A stretch of 52,500 nt of DNA from Streptococcus halotolerans (GTDB lineage Bacteria > Bacillota > Bacilli > Lactobacillales > Streptococcaceae), in assembly GCF_001598035.1 (NCBI RefSeq), contig NZ_CP014835.1, positions 1,470,001-1,522,500 of the forward strand. Direction: 5' to 3'. Both the position numbers and the translations under genes were made by a program. Each line of letters starts with the position of its first letter. Position 1 is the stretch's first letter. The notes under the pieces were generated by a model, which was not told where the DNA came from, ran no database searches, and saw nothing but the letters and a program-made list of their open reading frames with translations. This document shows, one piece after another, positions 20,955 to 29,561 of this stretch.

Positions 20955-20995
20955 AAAATGATCAAAAGACCTGCTTCAACAAGTCTTTTCTTTCT
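20955..20995 (-). terminator. Terminator of the MATE gene
   Basis: On the minus strand AAAAGACTTGTTGAAGCAGGTCTTTT forms a stem-loop that includes the stop codon of the transporter gene. The downstream run is only modestly T-rich. Confidence 0.6.
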
Positions 20996-22250
20996 TATAT
21001 AAGTAAGTTAAAAATACCCATCTGAACAAATTGTCTAAAACAGTTGCCAACCAGACGCCATTTAAACCGAGATTTAAACTTATTCCTAGAACATAACCTA
21101 ATCCTATTCGAATGCACCACATGCCCAAACTTGTCGCATAAAATGGTAATTTAGCATTTCCCAAACCTTGCCAAGTTGCTGTCATAACTAATGTCCCTGC
21201 AGTAGCAGGGACTCCCATCAAGGAGAATAAAATAACTGTGTAACTGGCTTGAATAGCTTGATTATCTTCTAAGAAAAGGGCTATTAATGGGGTTTTTAGA
21301 AGAAAAATAGCACCTGCTAATCCATACATCATGACTGTCGATAGCCAAAAACTGATTTTAACGACTTCTCTAACTTGACGAGGATTGTCAGTAGCGTACG
21401 TAGCGACTTCAATGACCGTCGCCACAGAGATGGCCATGGCTGGAAGATAGTTAAATTGCGTCACAATTTCACCAATCGCATTTCCTGCAACCACTTCTGC
21501 TCCAAACGCAACAACGATGGCAATAATGACAACATCACCAGCGCGCATCATGAGCCGTTCTCCAGCTGCTGGGATAACTATTTGAATTAATTTTTTATCA
21601 ATTTTCCAGCGAAGGTGGTTGATAATCTCTTTTGTAGGAAGTTTCTTCATCAGTAGACCTGTCCCTACTGTTCTGGCTAAAACCGTCGAAACAGCAACCC
21701 CGACAATCCCCAGATGAAAGACATAAATGGATAGAGCTGATAAGAGGGCATTTAGAAGGTTAGTCAGAAGGCTAATTTTCATTGGTAGTTTTGTGTAGCC
21801 CTGAACACGAACGATGGCTCCCATGCTCGTCAACAAGCCTAAACTAGCAATTCCTCCTCCAACCACTGCGAAATAAAGTCCACCTTCTCGTGCAACTAGA
21901 AGGGAGGTCCCTAGTAACTTAAGAAACCAAACGTTTCCTACAATAGACACTAGGCCCAAGACAAGACTAATAAGACTAGTCAAAAAGAGCGCATCGGACA
22001 TACTTTGATGGGCTTGATCTAGCCTCTTTTGGGCTAAATAACGTGATAGAACGCTAGAAACTGCCGCACCCAGTGCGATAAAAAGAGCTTGATAGATAGC
22101 GATGATGTTATTGGCAATAGAAACACCTGATACGGCGATAAGACCTAGTTGCGCTACCAAGTAGTTGTCAACGAAGCCCATTAACATTTGTAAAAATTGC
22201 TCTGCCATGGCTGGAAGGGCAATTCGTAATAATTGTCTTTTTTCTTTCAT
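20976..22250 (-). CDS. MATE-family multidrug/Na+ antiporter
   Basis: 424 residues with about 12 predicted transmembrane helices in two homologous halves. The first half opens with LRIALPAMAEQFLQMLMGFV and VDNYLVAQLG, typical of MATE exporters; the second half repeats at about residue 235 (IPAAGERLMMRAGDVVII). It exports cationic drugs or metabolites using a cation gradient; the substrate is unknown. No Shine-Dalgarno sequence precedes the ATG. Instead TGTTAAAAT, an extended -10-like motif, ends 6 bases before it, so the transcript may be nearly leaderless. Confidence 0.88.
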   Translation of the reverse strand: MKEKRQLLRIALPAMAEQFLQMLMGFVDNYLVAQLGLIAVSGVSIANNIIAIYQALFIALGAAVSSVLSRYLAQKRLDQAHQSMSDALFLTSLISLVLGLVSIVGNVWFLKLLGTSLLVAREGGLYFAVVGGGIASLGLLTSMGAIVRVQGYTKLPMKISLLTNLLNALLSALSIYVFHLGIVGVAVSTVLARTVGTGLLMKKLPTKEIINHLRWKIDKKLIQIVIPAAGERLMMRAGDVVIIAIVVAFGAEVVAGNAIGEIVTQFNYLPAMAISVATVIEVATYATDNPRQVREVVKISFWLSTVMMYGLAGAIFLLKTPLIALFLEDNQAIQASYTVILFSLMGVPATAGTLVMTATWQGLGNAKLPFYATSLGMWCIRIGLGYVLGISLNLGLNGVWLATVLDNLFRWVFLTYLYKKEKTC

Positions 22251-22278
22251 GGTATTATTTTAACATTTATTAATAGAA

Positions 22279-22306
22279 GAAAAGACCGAGTCATCTCAGT
22301 CTTTAA
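22279..22306 (-). terminator. Terminator after the thrC-GNAT unit
   Basis: Minus-strand AAAGACTGAG-ATGA-CTCGGTCTTTTC stem-loop with a short T run, overlapping the stop codon of the GNAT frame. Confidence 0.7.
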
Positions 22307-22830
22307 CTCTCATCTGGTAACTATCTGAAACAATGTCTTTGCCTCTCAAACTCTTATCTGGATAGTGCTCAACCAGTGTCATTCCGATTTTTTCTAAAAC
22401 GGATTTGCTAGCCATGTTACGATGATCTGTAACGGCTGTCAGGTAATTAATGCCTGGCAATGCCATAGCCAAATGCTTCAACGCATGGGCAGCCTCTGTC
22501 ATATAGCCCTGTCCCGCATAATCTTGGTGTAGCGTATAACCGATTTCTAAAGTATCATCTCGGTCGGTTTCTTTAAAATGGATATTACCAAGCAAATAAT
22601 TAGACGATTTTTCAACAATGCCACACTTTCCGATGGGCTCTTTGAGGTTATAAAGAACCAGTCCTTGCCAACTTTCTTCTATAAAATGGTATGAAAAAAG
22701 CATAGTGTAGATTCTTGTCATCCGAAGTGAAGGCGTAGTAATCCTCCAAATCATCTTTAGTCATGGGTCTCAATAAGAGCCGCTCAGTCTCAAGAACAGG
22801 GTATTTTGCCAATTCCACTAAGATTGACAT
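22296..22830 (-). pseudogene. GNAT (RimJ/RimL-type) N-acetyltransferase, frameshifted
   Basis: Two overlapping minus-strand frames together make one acetyltransferase. The N-terminus (22648-22830: MSILVELAKYPVLETERLLL RP...) carries the usual ETERLLLRP start of RimJ/L proteins. The remainder lies in another frame (22296 to about 22710), with the acetyl-CoA-binding GYTLHQDYAGQGYMTEAAHA and the C-terminal NMASKSVLEKIGM. A one-base shift near 22690-22720 breaks it. It starts 4 bases after thrC, so it was co-transcribed. Either a real pseudogene or a sequencing error. Confidence 0.8.
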
Positions 22831-22834
22831 CAGA

Positions 22835-24319
22835 TTATACTCCTAGATAGTTCTCTACAGCTTTTTGCATATCCGATGTCGCAACAACTGTCTTGTGACG
22901 GACAGGCATCATCTGTAAATCGCGTACAGCTTCCGGTACCATCACTCCTGATAACTGATGTAGCTGGTCAACCGCTGCAAAATCGTCACCCGAATCCTCT
23001 CCTGTCACCGCCTTAACAGCAACCTTCGGGAATTTATAAGGACTAGCGGTTGAAGCAAGAACTGTTGGTGCTTCATCATTTGTTCTATTGCGATATGCTC
23101 GATAAACAGCAGAGGCCACCGCTGTATGAGGATCCTCAATATAGTTGTTTTCTTGATAAACTTTTTGGATTTCTACTTCAGTATCAGCTTCTGACGCATA
23201 GCCTGCCTCGAAAAGATTGAGGATAGCTTGGTCAATATTCTCAAGGTGATACTCCCCTTTGGACGTCAAGTTTTCCATGAGGTCTTTTGTTTTTCTCGCA
23301 TCATTTCCAACTAAATGAAAAATCAAGCGTTCCAGATTTGATGAGACTAGGATATCCATCGATGGGCTGCTAGTTACCTTAAAAACACGTTTTTTATCGT
23401 AAGTTCCTGTTTGGAAGAAATCTGTTAGCACCTTGTTTTCATTTGAAGCACAAATCAACTTGGCAATCGGCACACCAATCTCACGCGCATAATAGGCTGC
23501 TAGGATATTACCAAAATTACCTGTTGGAACCGTAACGTTGATAGCTTGTCCTTTAGCAATGTCACCCGTTTTTACCAACTGAGCGTAAGCATACACGTAA
23601 TAAACAATCTGTGGAACCAAGCGACCAATGTTCATGGAGTTAGCTGATGACAATTGAATATTTTCTTCTAACAGACGGGCACGCAAGTCAGCGTCATTAA
23701 ACATGCGTTTGACTTCTGTTTGAGCATCATCAAAATTTCCATCAATCGCTATAACGTGAGTGTTGTCCCCTTTTTGAGTTGTCATCTGCAATTCTTGAAT
23801 CTTGCTAACACCATTTTTAGGATAAAAAACGATGATTTCAGTTCCCGGAACATCCGCAAAACCTGCCATAGCTGCTTTGCCAGTATCTCCCGATGTAGCG
23901 GTTAAAATGACAATTTTATTGTCCACACCTTGCTTTTTAGCCGATGTCGTCAAGAGGTAAGGCAAGATAGACAAGGCCATGTCCTTAAAAGCGATGGTCG
24001 ATCCGTGGAAAAGCTCAAGATTATAGTGATTGTCAAGTTTAACTATGGGAGCAATTGTCCTTGTGTCAAATTTATCATCGTAGGCATTGGTGATACAATA
24101 ATCCAGCTCTTCTGATGTAAAATCCTCTAAAAAAGCTGATAAAACCAGTTTAGCCACTTCTTGATAAGAGGCTTTTTTTAAACGATCAAAATCCAACTCA
24201 ATTTTTGGCATTTCCAAAGGCGTAAATAGCCCTCCATCAGCCGCTAACCCCTGTAAAATAGCTTGACTAGCGCTGACTTGATTTTTATCATCACGTGTAG
24301 ATTGATAGATTAATGTCAT
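22835..24319 (-). CDS. thrC: Threonine synthase
   Basis: 494 residues. A PLP enzyme converting O-phosphohomoserine to threonine. The PLP lysine is in HGSTIAFKDMALSILPYLL (about residues 104-122), followed by TATSGDTGKAAMAGF (phosphate binding) and VPTGNFGN. Length and the N-terminal start (MTLIYQSTRDDKNQVSASQA) match the long bacterial type. It has its own promoter and reads through to the GNAT frame. Confidence 0.95.
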   Translation of the reverse strand: MTLIYQSTRDDKNQVSASQAILQGLAADGGLFTPLEMPKIELDFDRLKKASYQEVAKLVLSAFLEDFTSEELDYCITNAYDDKFDTRTIAPIVKLDNHYNLELFHGSTIAFKDMALSILPYLLTTSAKKQGVDNKIVILTATSGDTGKAAMAGFADVPGTEIIVFYPKNGVSKIQELQMTTQKGDNTHVIAIDGNFDDAQTEVKRMFNDADLRARLLEENIQLSSANSMNIGRLVPQIVYYVYAYAQLVKTGDIAKGQAINVTVPTGNFGNILAAYYAREIGVPIAKLICASNENKVLTDFFQTGTYDKKRVFKVTSSPSMDILVSSNLERLIFHLVGNDARKTKDLMENLTSKGEYHLENIDQAILNLFEAGYASEADTEVEIQKVYQENNYIEDPHTAVASAVYRAYRNRTNDEAPTVLASTASPYKFPKVAVKAVTGEDSGDDFAAVDQLHQLSGVMVPEAVRDLQMMPVRHKTVVATSDMQKAVENYLGV

Positions 24320-24413
24320 AATGTTCCTCAGTTATCTTTTTTTGTCATTGTCACCTATTTTAACATAATTTTCTGAAAACTTCTCTTTTCATAAACCACT
24401 CTTCGCTATCATC

Positions 24414-24442
24414 ATTATAGCAAGTTATAGGACGTTTGATAA
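24414..24442 (-). promoter_or_regulatory. Promoter of thrC
   Basis: TTATCA (24437-24442), a 17-base spacer, TATAAT (24414-24419) on the minus strand, about 95 bases before the thrC ATG, just past the adhE terminator. Confidence 0.65.
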
Positions 24443-24452
24443 TCTTTGTATT

Positions 24453-24483
24453 CAAAAAACGTACCAGATGGCACGTTTTTGGA
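24453..24483 (-). terminator. Terminator after adhE and its small downstream ORF
   Basis: Minus-strand AAAAACGTGCC-ATCT-GGTACGTTTTTTG: a stem of 10-11 bp ending in a T tract. The plus strand is similar, so it could act in both directions. Confidence 0.8.
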
Positions 24484-24491
24484 ATTATTTT

Positions 24492-24560
24492 TTATTGGAA
24501 ATGTTTACCAGATAATGTCACCCAGATGGCTGCAAGGCAACCGTAAACTTTTTCGGACAT
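24492..24560 (-). CDS. Small ORF downstream of adhE (22 residues)
   Basis: Starts 21 bases after the adhE stop. The ATG (24558-24560) is preceded by AAGGAG at 9-base spacing. The product begins MSEKVYGCLAAIWVTLSG and ends KHFQ, with one Cys and a hydrophobic centre too short to be sure of a membrane helix. TAA at 24492 lies 9 bases before the shared terminator, so it is co-transcribed with adhE. I do not recognise the family. The strong ribosome site and tight position argue that it is translated. Confidence 0.6.
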   Translation of the reverse strand: MSEKVYGCLAAIWVTLSGKHFQ

Positions 24561-24580
24561 GTCTTATCTCTCCTTATTCC

Positions 24581-27190
24581 TTAATCTTTGTAATCGTAAG
24601 CAATTTCGATAATTTCTTTAAGTTCAGAGATAAGTGGTTCTTTTGGATTAGCTGTTGTACATTGGTCTTCGTATGCTTTTTCAGCTAAACGATCTGCATC
24701 AGCTTTCAATTGCTCTTTTGTAACGCCTTGTGCTTTCCAGTTCATATCAATGCCTACAGCTTTACCAAGTTTATAAACACGACGAGCAAGTTCTTCAGCT
24801 AACTCAGCGTCATTTTTACCCTCAAATCCCATAAAGCGTGCAATGTCAGCATAGTCTTTTTCCGCACGGAAGAAGTCATATTTAGGGAACATCGCATGTT
24901 TTTGAGGATCTTTGGCATTGTAACGGATAATGTGTGGCAACAAGATAGCATTGGTACGTCCGTGAGGAATTCCCCATTCACCACCAACTTTGTGAGCGAT
25001 TGAGTGACAAATACCTAGGAAGGCATTCGCAAAGGCCATACCAGCCATTGTTGACGCATTATGCATTTTTTCGCGTGATTCTTCTGTTGCTTTTTTAACA
25101 GATGTTTCAAGGTTTTCAAAGACCAATTTAATAGCTTGGAGGGAAAGTCCACGAGTGTAGTCGCTCGCCATAACTGACACGTATGATTCGATCGCGTGAG
25201 TCAAGACGTCCATTCCTGTATCAGCTGTAACGCTAGATGGCACACTCATAACAAGAGCTGGGTCAACAATAGCGATATCTGGTGTCAAAGCATAGTCAGC
25301 AAGTGGGTATTTTGTGTGATCATCACTATCTGTAATAACCGCAAATGGTGTCACCTCTGACCCTGTACCAGATGTAGTTGGAACACAGATAAACGTTGTT
25401 TTTTCTGCGTAAGGAATCTTGTAAGTACGTTTACGGATATCTAAGAATTTTTGTTTTGCCCCAAAGAAGCTAACATCTGGATTTTCAAAGAACATCCACA
25501 TTGCTTTAGCAGCATCCATCGCTGAACCACCACCAAGTGCAATGACAGTATCCGGTTGGAAACGATTGAAGATTTCAAGCCCTTTATAAACTGTGTTAGT
25601 TGATGGGTTTGGCTCAACATCTGAGAAAATTTCAATTTTTGGATCATTTGGATTGAGTTCCAATTGTTTGCGAACAAGATCCGCATAGCCAAATTGAACC
25701 ATCCCTGGGTCACAGACCAACATCACTTTTTCAGCTTTGATTTGACGAAGGTAGGTGATTGAGTTTTTTTCAAAGTAAACTTTTGGTGGCAATTTGAACC
25801 ATTGCATGTTATTGCGACGCTTTGCCAATGTCTTAACGTTAATCAAGTCGAATGCCCCCACGTTGTGTGAAATTGAGTTGTGTCCATATGAACCACATCC
25901 TAGTGTCAATGATGGGATCATTTCATTATAGATGTTACCAATACCACCTTCTGCTGATGGTGAGTTAACAAGCACACGGCAAGCTTTCATACGGATTCCA
26001 TATTGGATTTGAAGGTCTTCGTCTTCGGTATGGATAACCGCTGTGTGACCAAGTCCACCTAAATCAAGCATTGCTTCAGCTTTGGCAAATCCATCTTTAA
26101 CACCTTTTGATTTGATAAGTGCAAGGACTGGTGACAATTTTTCACGTGACAATGGGTAATCTGGTCCAGCATCTTTGATTTCTGCAAGCAGGATTTTAGT
26201 TCCTTTTGGCACTTTAAGACCGGCTAATTTGGCAATTTCTTCAGCTGACTTACCAACAATTTTAGCATTGACAGCTGTTTTAGCTTCGTTAAGGACAGCT
26301 GCTTCCAGTTTTTCAAGATCTGATTTCTTAGAAATGACCACACATTGATGGGCTTCAAATTCAGCTTTAACTTCATCGTAAACGTCTTCATCAACGATAG
26401 CTGCTTGCTCTGAGGCGCAAATCATACCGTTATCAAATGATTTTGAAACGATAATATCATTAACAGCACGCTTAATTTTAGCATCAGCTGCGATGTAACT
26501 TGGTACATTACCTGCACCAACCCCAAGAGCAGGTTTACCTGTTGAGTAAGCTGCTTTAACCATGCCAGGTCCACCAGTTGCAAGCACAGTTGCTACTTTA
26601 GGATGATTCATCAAAAGTCCTGTTGCTTCAATAGAAGGTTGATCAATCCATTGAACACAGTTTTCAGGTGCTCCAGCTTCGATGGCTGCATCACGAACGA
26701 TACGTGCTGCCTCTGCTGAAGATTGTTGAGCTGATGGGTGGAAAGCAAAGACGATTGGGTTACGAGTTTTCAAAGCAATTAAGGCTTTAAAGATTGTTGT
26801 TGAGGTTGGGTTTGTTGTAGGTGTCACTCCGCAGATAACACCAACAGGTTCAGCAATCGAAATGAGACCCGCTTCCTTATCTTCTGCGATGACGCCAACC
26901 GTTTTATTATCTTTAATAGAGTTCCAGATGTATTCTGAAGCGTACATGTTTTTAATCGCTTTATCTTCATATACACCACGACCTGTTTCATCAACAGCCA
27001 TTTTGGCTAAAAGCATGTGTTTATCAAGTGCAGCAATCGCAGCTTGATGAACAATATGGTCTACTTGTTCTTGTGTGAAATCAGCCATAGCATCTAAGGC
27101 TACAACCGCTTGGTCTGCCAAACGATCAATCATCGCTTGAGTGTCAGTCACTTGAGCTGTTTCTGTTACTTCAGTTGTTTTAGTCACCAT
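24581..27190 (-). CDS. adhE: Bifunctional aldehyde-alcohol dehydrogenase AdhE
   Basis: 869 residues from ATG 27190, which follows AGGAG; an in-frame start 7 codons upstream lacks this. It reduces acetyl-CoA to acetaldehyde and then ethanol in anaerobic fermentation. The N-terminal CoA-acylating aldehyde dehydrogenase domain (about 15-440) has the catalytic Cys in NGMICASEQA. The C-terminal iron-dependent alcohol dehydrogenase domain (about 450-869) has ALGGGSAMDAAKAMW, FICVPTTSGTGSEVTPFAVI and the metal-site region FLGICHSIAHKVGG. Forms helical filaments in relatives. Possible Rex operators overlap its promoter. Confidence 0.96.
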   Translation of the reverse strand: MVTKTTEVTETAQVTDTQAMIDRLADQAVVALDAMADFTQEQVDHIVHQAAIAALDKHMLLAKMAVDETGRGVYEDKAIKNMYASEYIWNSIKDNKTVGVIAEDKEAGLISIAEPVGVICGVTPTTNPTSTTIFKALIALKTRNPIVFAFHPSAQQSSAEAARIVRDAAIEAGAPENCVQWIDQPSIEATGLLMNHPKVATVLATGGPGMVKAAYSTGKPALGVGAGNVPSYIAADAKIKRAVNDIIVSKSFDNGMICASEQAAIVDEDVYDEVKAEFEAHQCVVISKKSDLEKLEAAVLNEAKTAVNAKIVGKSAEEIAKLAGLKVPKGTKILLAEIKDAGPDYPLSREKLSPVLALIKSKGVKDGFAKAEAMLDLGGLGHTAVIHTEDEDLQIQYGIRMKACRVLVNSPSAEGGIGNIYNEMIPSLTLGCGSYGHNSISHNVGAFDLINVKTLAKRRNNMQWFKLPPKVYFEKNSITYLRQIKAEKVMLVCDPGMVQFGYADLVRKQLELNPNDPKIEIFSDVEPNPSTNTVYKGLEIFNRFQPDTVIALGGGSAMDAAKAMWMFFENPDVSFFGAKQKFLDIRKRTYKIPYAEKTTFICVPTTSGTGSEVTPFAVITDSDDHTKYPLADYALTPDIAIVDPALVMSVPSSVTADTGMDVLTHAIESYVSVMASDYTRGLSLQAIKLVFENLETSVKKATEESREKMHNASTMAGMAFANAFLGICHSIAHKVGGEWGIPHGRTNAILLPHIIRYNAKDPQKHAMFPKYDFFRAEKDYADIARFMGFEGKNDAELAEELARRVYKLGKAVGIDMNWKAQGVTKEQLKADADRLAEKAYEDQCTTANPKEPLISELKEIIEIAYDYKD

Positions 27191-27221
27191 AATAGACTCC
27201 TTTAAAGACATTAACTTTTTA

Positions 27222-27239
27222 TTGTTAAATGTTTCACAA
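27222..27239 (-). promoter_or_regulatory. Putative Rex operator upstream of adhE
   Basis: TTGTGAAACATTTAACAA on the minus strand, a near-perfect palindrome matching the Rex consensus TTGTGA-N6-TCACAA in most positions, about 32-49 bases before the adhE start. Rex represses fermentation genes until NADH rises; adhE is a classic target in Gram-positives. Assigned from motif only. Confidence 0.6.
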
Positions 27240-27255
27240 TTATTTTTATGTGTTA

Positions 27256-27283
27256 ATTATATCACAAATAAACATCTTGTAAA
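27256..27283 (-). promoter_or_regulatory. Promoter of adhE
   Basis: TTTACA (27278-27283), 16 bases, TATAAT (27256-27261) on the minus strand. The spacer and -10 box are part of TTTGTGATATAATTAACACA, a second, weaker Rex-like palindrome. Confidence 0.65.
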
Positions 27284-27380
27284 GAGTTTTGTGAACTTTT
27301 TTTCAAACTTTTTTTTGTGTTCCTCAATTTATGTCCCAAAAATGCTTTCATAGCAAGGATTTAACGCTTTAAAATAATTT

Positions 27381-27420
27381 AAAAACAAACCCTTCCTAAT
27401 ACTTATTAGAAAGAGTTGTG
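27381..27420 (-). terminator. Terminator of the GntR/ABC operon
   Basis: Minus-strand AACTCTTTCTAAT-AAGT-ATTAGGAAGGGTT stem with wobble pairs, followed by TGTTTTTAAA, just past the permease stop. Confidence 0.75.
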
Positions 27421-27431
27421 ATTAATGGTCG

Positions 27432-28097
27432 TTATTTAACTTCAATTTTAGCAATAATCCAGTAATACACGGAAATAACTGCTAACAATGCCAGAGCCCC
27501 AATACCTTTGTAAGCAAATTCTGGCAGTTGTGACAGCGCCTCAAATATTCTTGGCACACTATCATGCAACACTAAGCCAAGGGTTGCCAAACCTATTCCG
27601 CCTAAAACATAAATGGCGAAGAGAACGAGGAGAACCTTCCATCCCCATTTGTAAATAGCAAAACCAAGGATAGCTATGATAAAACAGCCAGCAAAATTTC
27701 CCCAGAACTCTGACAAAAAAGTTTGCCCTGATGGTAACTGCTCACTTTTTGATATTAATGAAAAGAGGGTCGCTACTGCAATCATTATAGCGTAAGCAAA
27801 GAAATTAATGATGAAGTAGTTCTTACGTTTATTGCCAAATCTCAAGGTTGAGTCAAAGTCCATCATACCATCAGCAAGTAAGATGATGATTAACCAAATT
27901 GTCAAAATACTCGAAATAAGCCACATGCTGCCATTTAGCCAGCTAATATTTTCCATATTAAACGAGCTATTATCGCCAACAAATAAGGTTAGACCAGCAA
28001 AGACAGTTACGATAAGACCAAAAACAAGCATAATCAACGCTGCTATTTTTAAATGGTCTAGGAGTTGCATTCCCCTTAATGTTAATGTTCGTTTCAT
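27432..28097 (-). CDS. ABC-transporter membrane subunit (hypothetical)
   Basis: 221 residues with about six hydrophobic segments (for example IAALIMLVFGLIVTVFAGLT and ALALLAVISVYYWIIAKIEV). No recognisable enzymatic motif. It starts 2 bases after the ATPase gene stop, so it is almost surely its membrane partner. Substrate unknown; the GntR (YtrA-type) association suggests export or envelope-stress transport. Confidence 0.75.
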   Translation of the reverse strand: MKRTLTLRGMQLLDHLKIAALIMLVFGLIVTVFAGLTLFVGDNSSFNMENISWLNGSMWLISSILTIWLIIILLADGMMDFDSTLRFGNKRKNYFIINFFAYAIMIAVATLFSLISKSEQLPSGQTFLSEFWGNFAGCFIIAILGFAIYKWGWKVLLVLFAIYVLGGIGLATLGLVLHDSVPRIFEALSQLPEFAYKGIGALALLAVISVYYWIIAKIEVK

Positions 28098-28099
28098 AA

Positions 28100-28927
28100 T
28101 TAGTCCTCCACCAAGTAATTAAAGAGTGTCTGTAAGTCATAATAATCCACTTTTCCACCTTGACCAGTTACTTCTTGAATATCCTCTTCAGTAACCGTAT
28201 CAAAGAGATAATTTTCTGTCATACTGCCTAACTGACGCTGGTGAATGACACGTTTATTAGGAAGACTTGCATTACTAATGCGGACTGCTCTTTTTTGAAT
28301 GTCTTCAATATCGTCATCCATTATTAACGAAGTATCTTTAAGCATGATGACATGCGATAAGTAGTTTTCGACTTCTTGGATGAGATGGGTAGATAAGATA
28401 ATGAGACGCGGATACTGAGCATAATCCTCTAACATAATATCAAAGAATTTCTGACGGTTTACAGAGTCTAAGCCATTGGTTGGTTCATCAAAAACTGTTA
28501 CTGTTTCACGAGTCGCAAGTCCTAAGATATTGTAGACTAATGTCTTGTTACCGGTTGATAATTTTTTGATTTTAAGTTTGGGATTAAGCTTGAACTGTGC
28601 CAGGAGATCCGTAGCATAGTCACTATCAAACTTAGGATACATGCTCGCATAATAGCGCAGTAAGTTGGTTATCTTTCCTTGGAAGATGGTATTATTGTCA
28701 GCCACAGCACTCGTAACAAAGACAATATGAGCTAAGTCAAAACTGGTACTAATACGGCCATCGTATGATGCAATCATATCGTTGATGATCTTCATCATGG
28801 TCGTCTTTCCCACACCATTTCGACCAAGCAAACCATAAACACCTGATTGATCTTTAAAATCTAAATCAATGTTTTGCAAAACAACTTTTCGACCATACTT
28901 TTTGGTGACCTTCTCTAAATTAAGCAT
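28100..28927 (-). CDS. ABC transporter ATP-binding protein
   Basis: 275 residues. Walker A GLLGRNGVGKTTMMK (about 33-47), signature KLSTGNKTLV, Walker B VTVFDEPTNGLD, and a downstream His in LSTHLIQEVE. The C-terminal 70 residues are an accessory region. It overlaps the gntR stop by 8 bases and precedes the membrane subunit. Confidence 0.9.
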   Translation of the reverse strand: MLNLEKVTKKYGRKVVLQNIDLDFKDQSGVYGLLGRNGVGKTTMMKIINDMIASYDGRISTSFDLAHIVFVTSAVADNNTIFQGKITNLLRYYASMYPKFDSDYATDLLAQFKLNPKLKIKKLSTGNKTLVYNILGLATRETVTVFDEPTNGLDSVNRQKFFDIMLEDYAQYPRLIILSTHLIQEVENYLSHVIMLKDTSLIMDDDIEDIQKRAVRISNASLPNKRVIHQRQLGSMTENYLFDTVTEEDIQEVTGQGGKVDYYDLQTLFNYLVED

Positions 28928-29276
28928 CCTTCTCCTCCTTAATCATCTCTATTAGGCGATCTAGTGAAATATCCAATCGCTTAGCTTCCTGTAAAAAGGC
29001 TGGAAGCATCTGCTGACTGAAAGCTTGCTGTCTCTTGGCGATAATCAAATCCCTCGCCTCTGTGGTGACATACATGCCCACCCCCCTTTTCTTATATAAA
29101 ATGCCCTGGTCCACTAGGTCCTTTAATCCCTTACCTGCCGTTGCGGGATTGACCTGCATCATTTTGGCAAATTCATTGGTCGATGGAACCTTATCATCAA
29201 CCTTGAAATGCCCACTCAAAATCTCATCTTCGATCATTTGTGAGATCTGCATGTAAATAGGAACCGATTCATTCAC
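28920..29276 (-). CDS. GntR-family regulator, YtrA type
   Basis: 118 residues. Winged helix at about 8-72 (PIYMQISQMIEDEILSGHFK, VPSTNEFAKMMQVNPATAGK) and a short C-terminal tail without the large effector domain of other GntR proteins. The start codon is GTG (29274-29276). It heads the ABC operon and probably represses it through the inverted repeat at 29321-29342. Confidence 0.9.
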   Translation of the reverse strand: MNESVPIYMQISQMIEDEILSGHFKVDDKVPSTNEFAKMMQVNPATAGKGLKDLVDQGILYKKRGVGMYVTTEARDLIIAKRQQAFSQQMLPAFLQEAKRLDISLDRLIEMIKEEKDA

Positions 29277-29320
29277 ATCTACACCTACTTTCTTTTATCT
29301 TCAATAGCCAATTACTTTTG

Positions 29321-29342
29321 TAGTTAATTACTCAACTAACTA
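29321..29342. promoter_or_regulatory. Likely operator of the GntR regulator
   Basis: TAGTTA-N10-TAACTA inverted repeat placed just downstream of the -10 box and about 45 bases before the GTG, where an autorepressor would bind. Confidence 0.5.
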
Positions 29343-29354
29343 ACATATATTTTT

Positions 29355-29383
29355 AGTATAAACCAAAACTAAAAAAATGACAA
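29355..29383 (-). promoter_or_regulatory. Promoter of the GntR/ABC operon
   Basis: TTGTCA (29378-29383), 17 bases, TATACT (29355-29360) on the minus strand, upstream of the gntR-like gene. Confidence 0.75.
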
Positions 29384-29506
29384 GTCTCTTCTTCAAAAAT
29401 TATCACTAACGTCAAACCGCGGAATCATATCTCAATGCACTTATCTGAAAGGGTAACTCTTAGGGTTCAAACAGTCTATTTTTGAGTGATTAGTATTTTT
29501 AAACAA

Positions 29507-29553
29507 AAGAAAAAACAATGTCAAAGTAGAAAAGTTCCTAGATTGACATTGTT
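29507..29553 (-). terminator. Terminator after the acyltransferase gene
   Basis: AACAATGTCAA (29514-29524) pairs with TTGACATTGTT (29543-29553); an 11-bp perfect stem followed on the minus strand by TTTTCTTTTG. Confidence 0.85.
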
Positions 29554-29561
29554 CATAAGTT

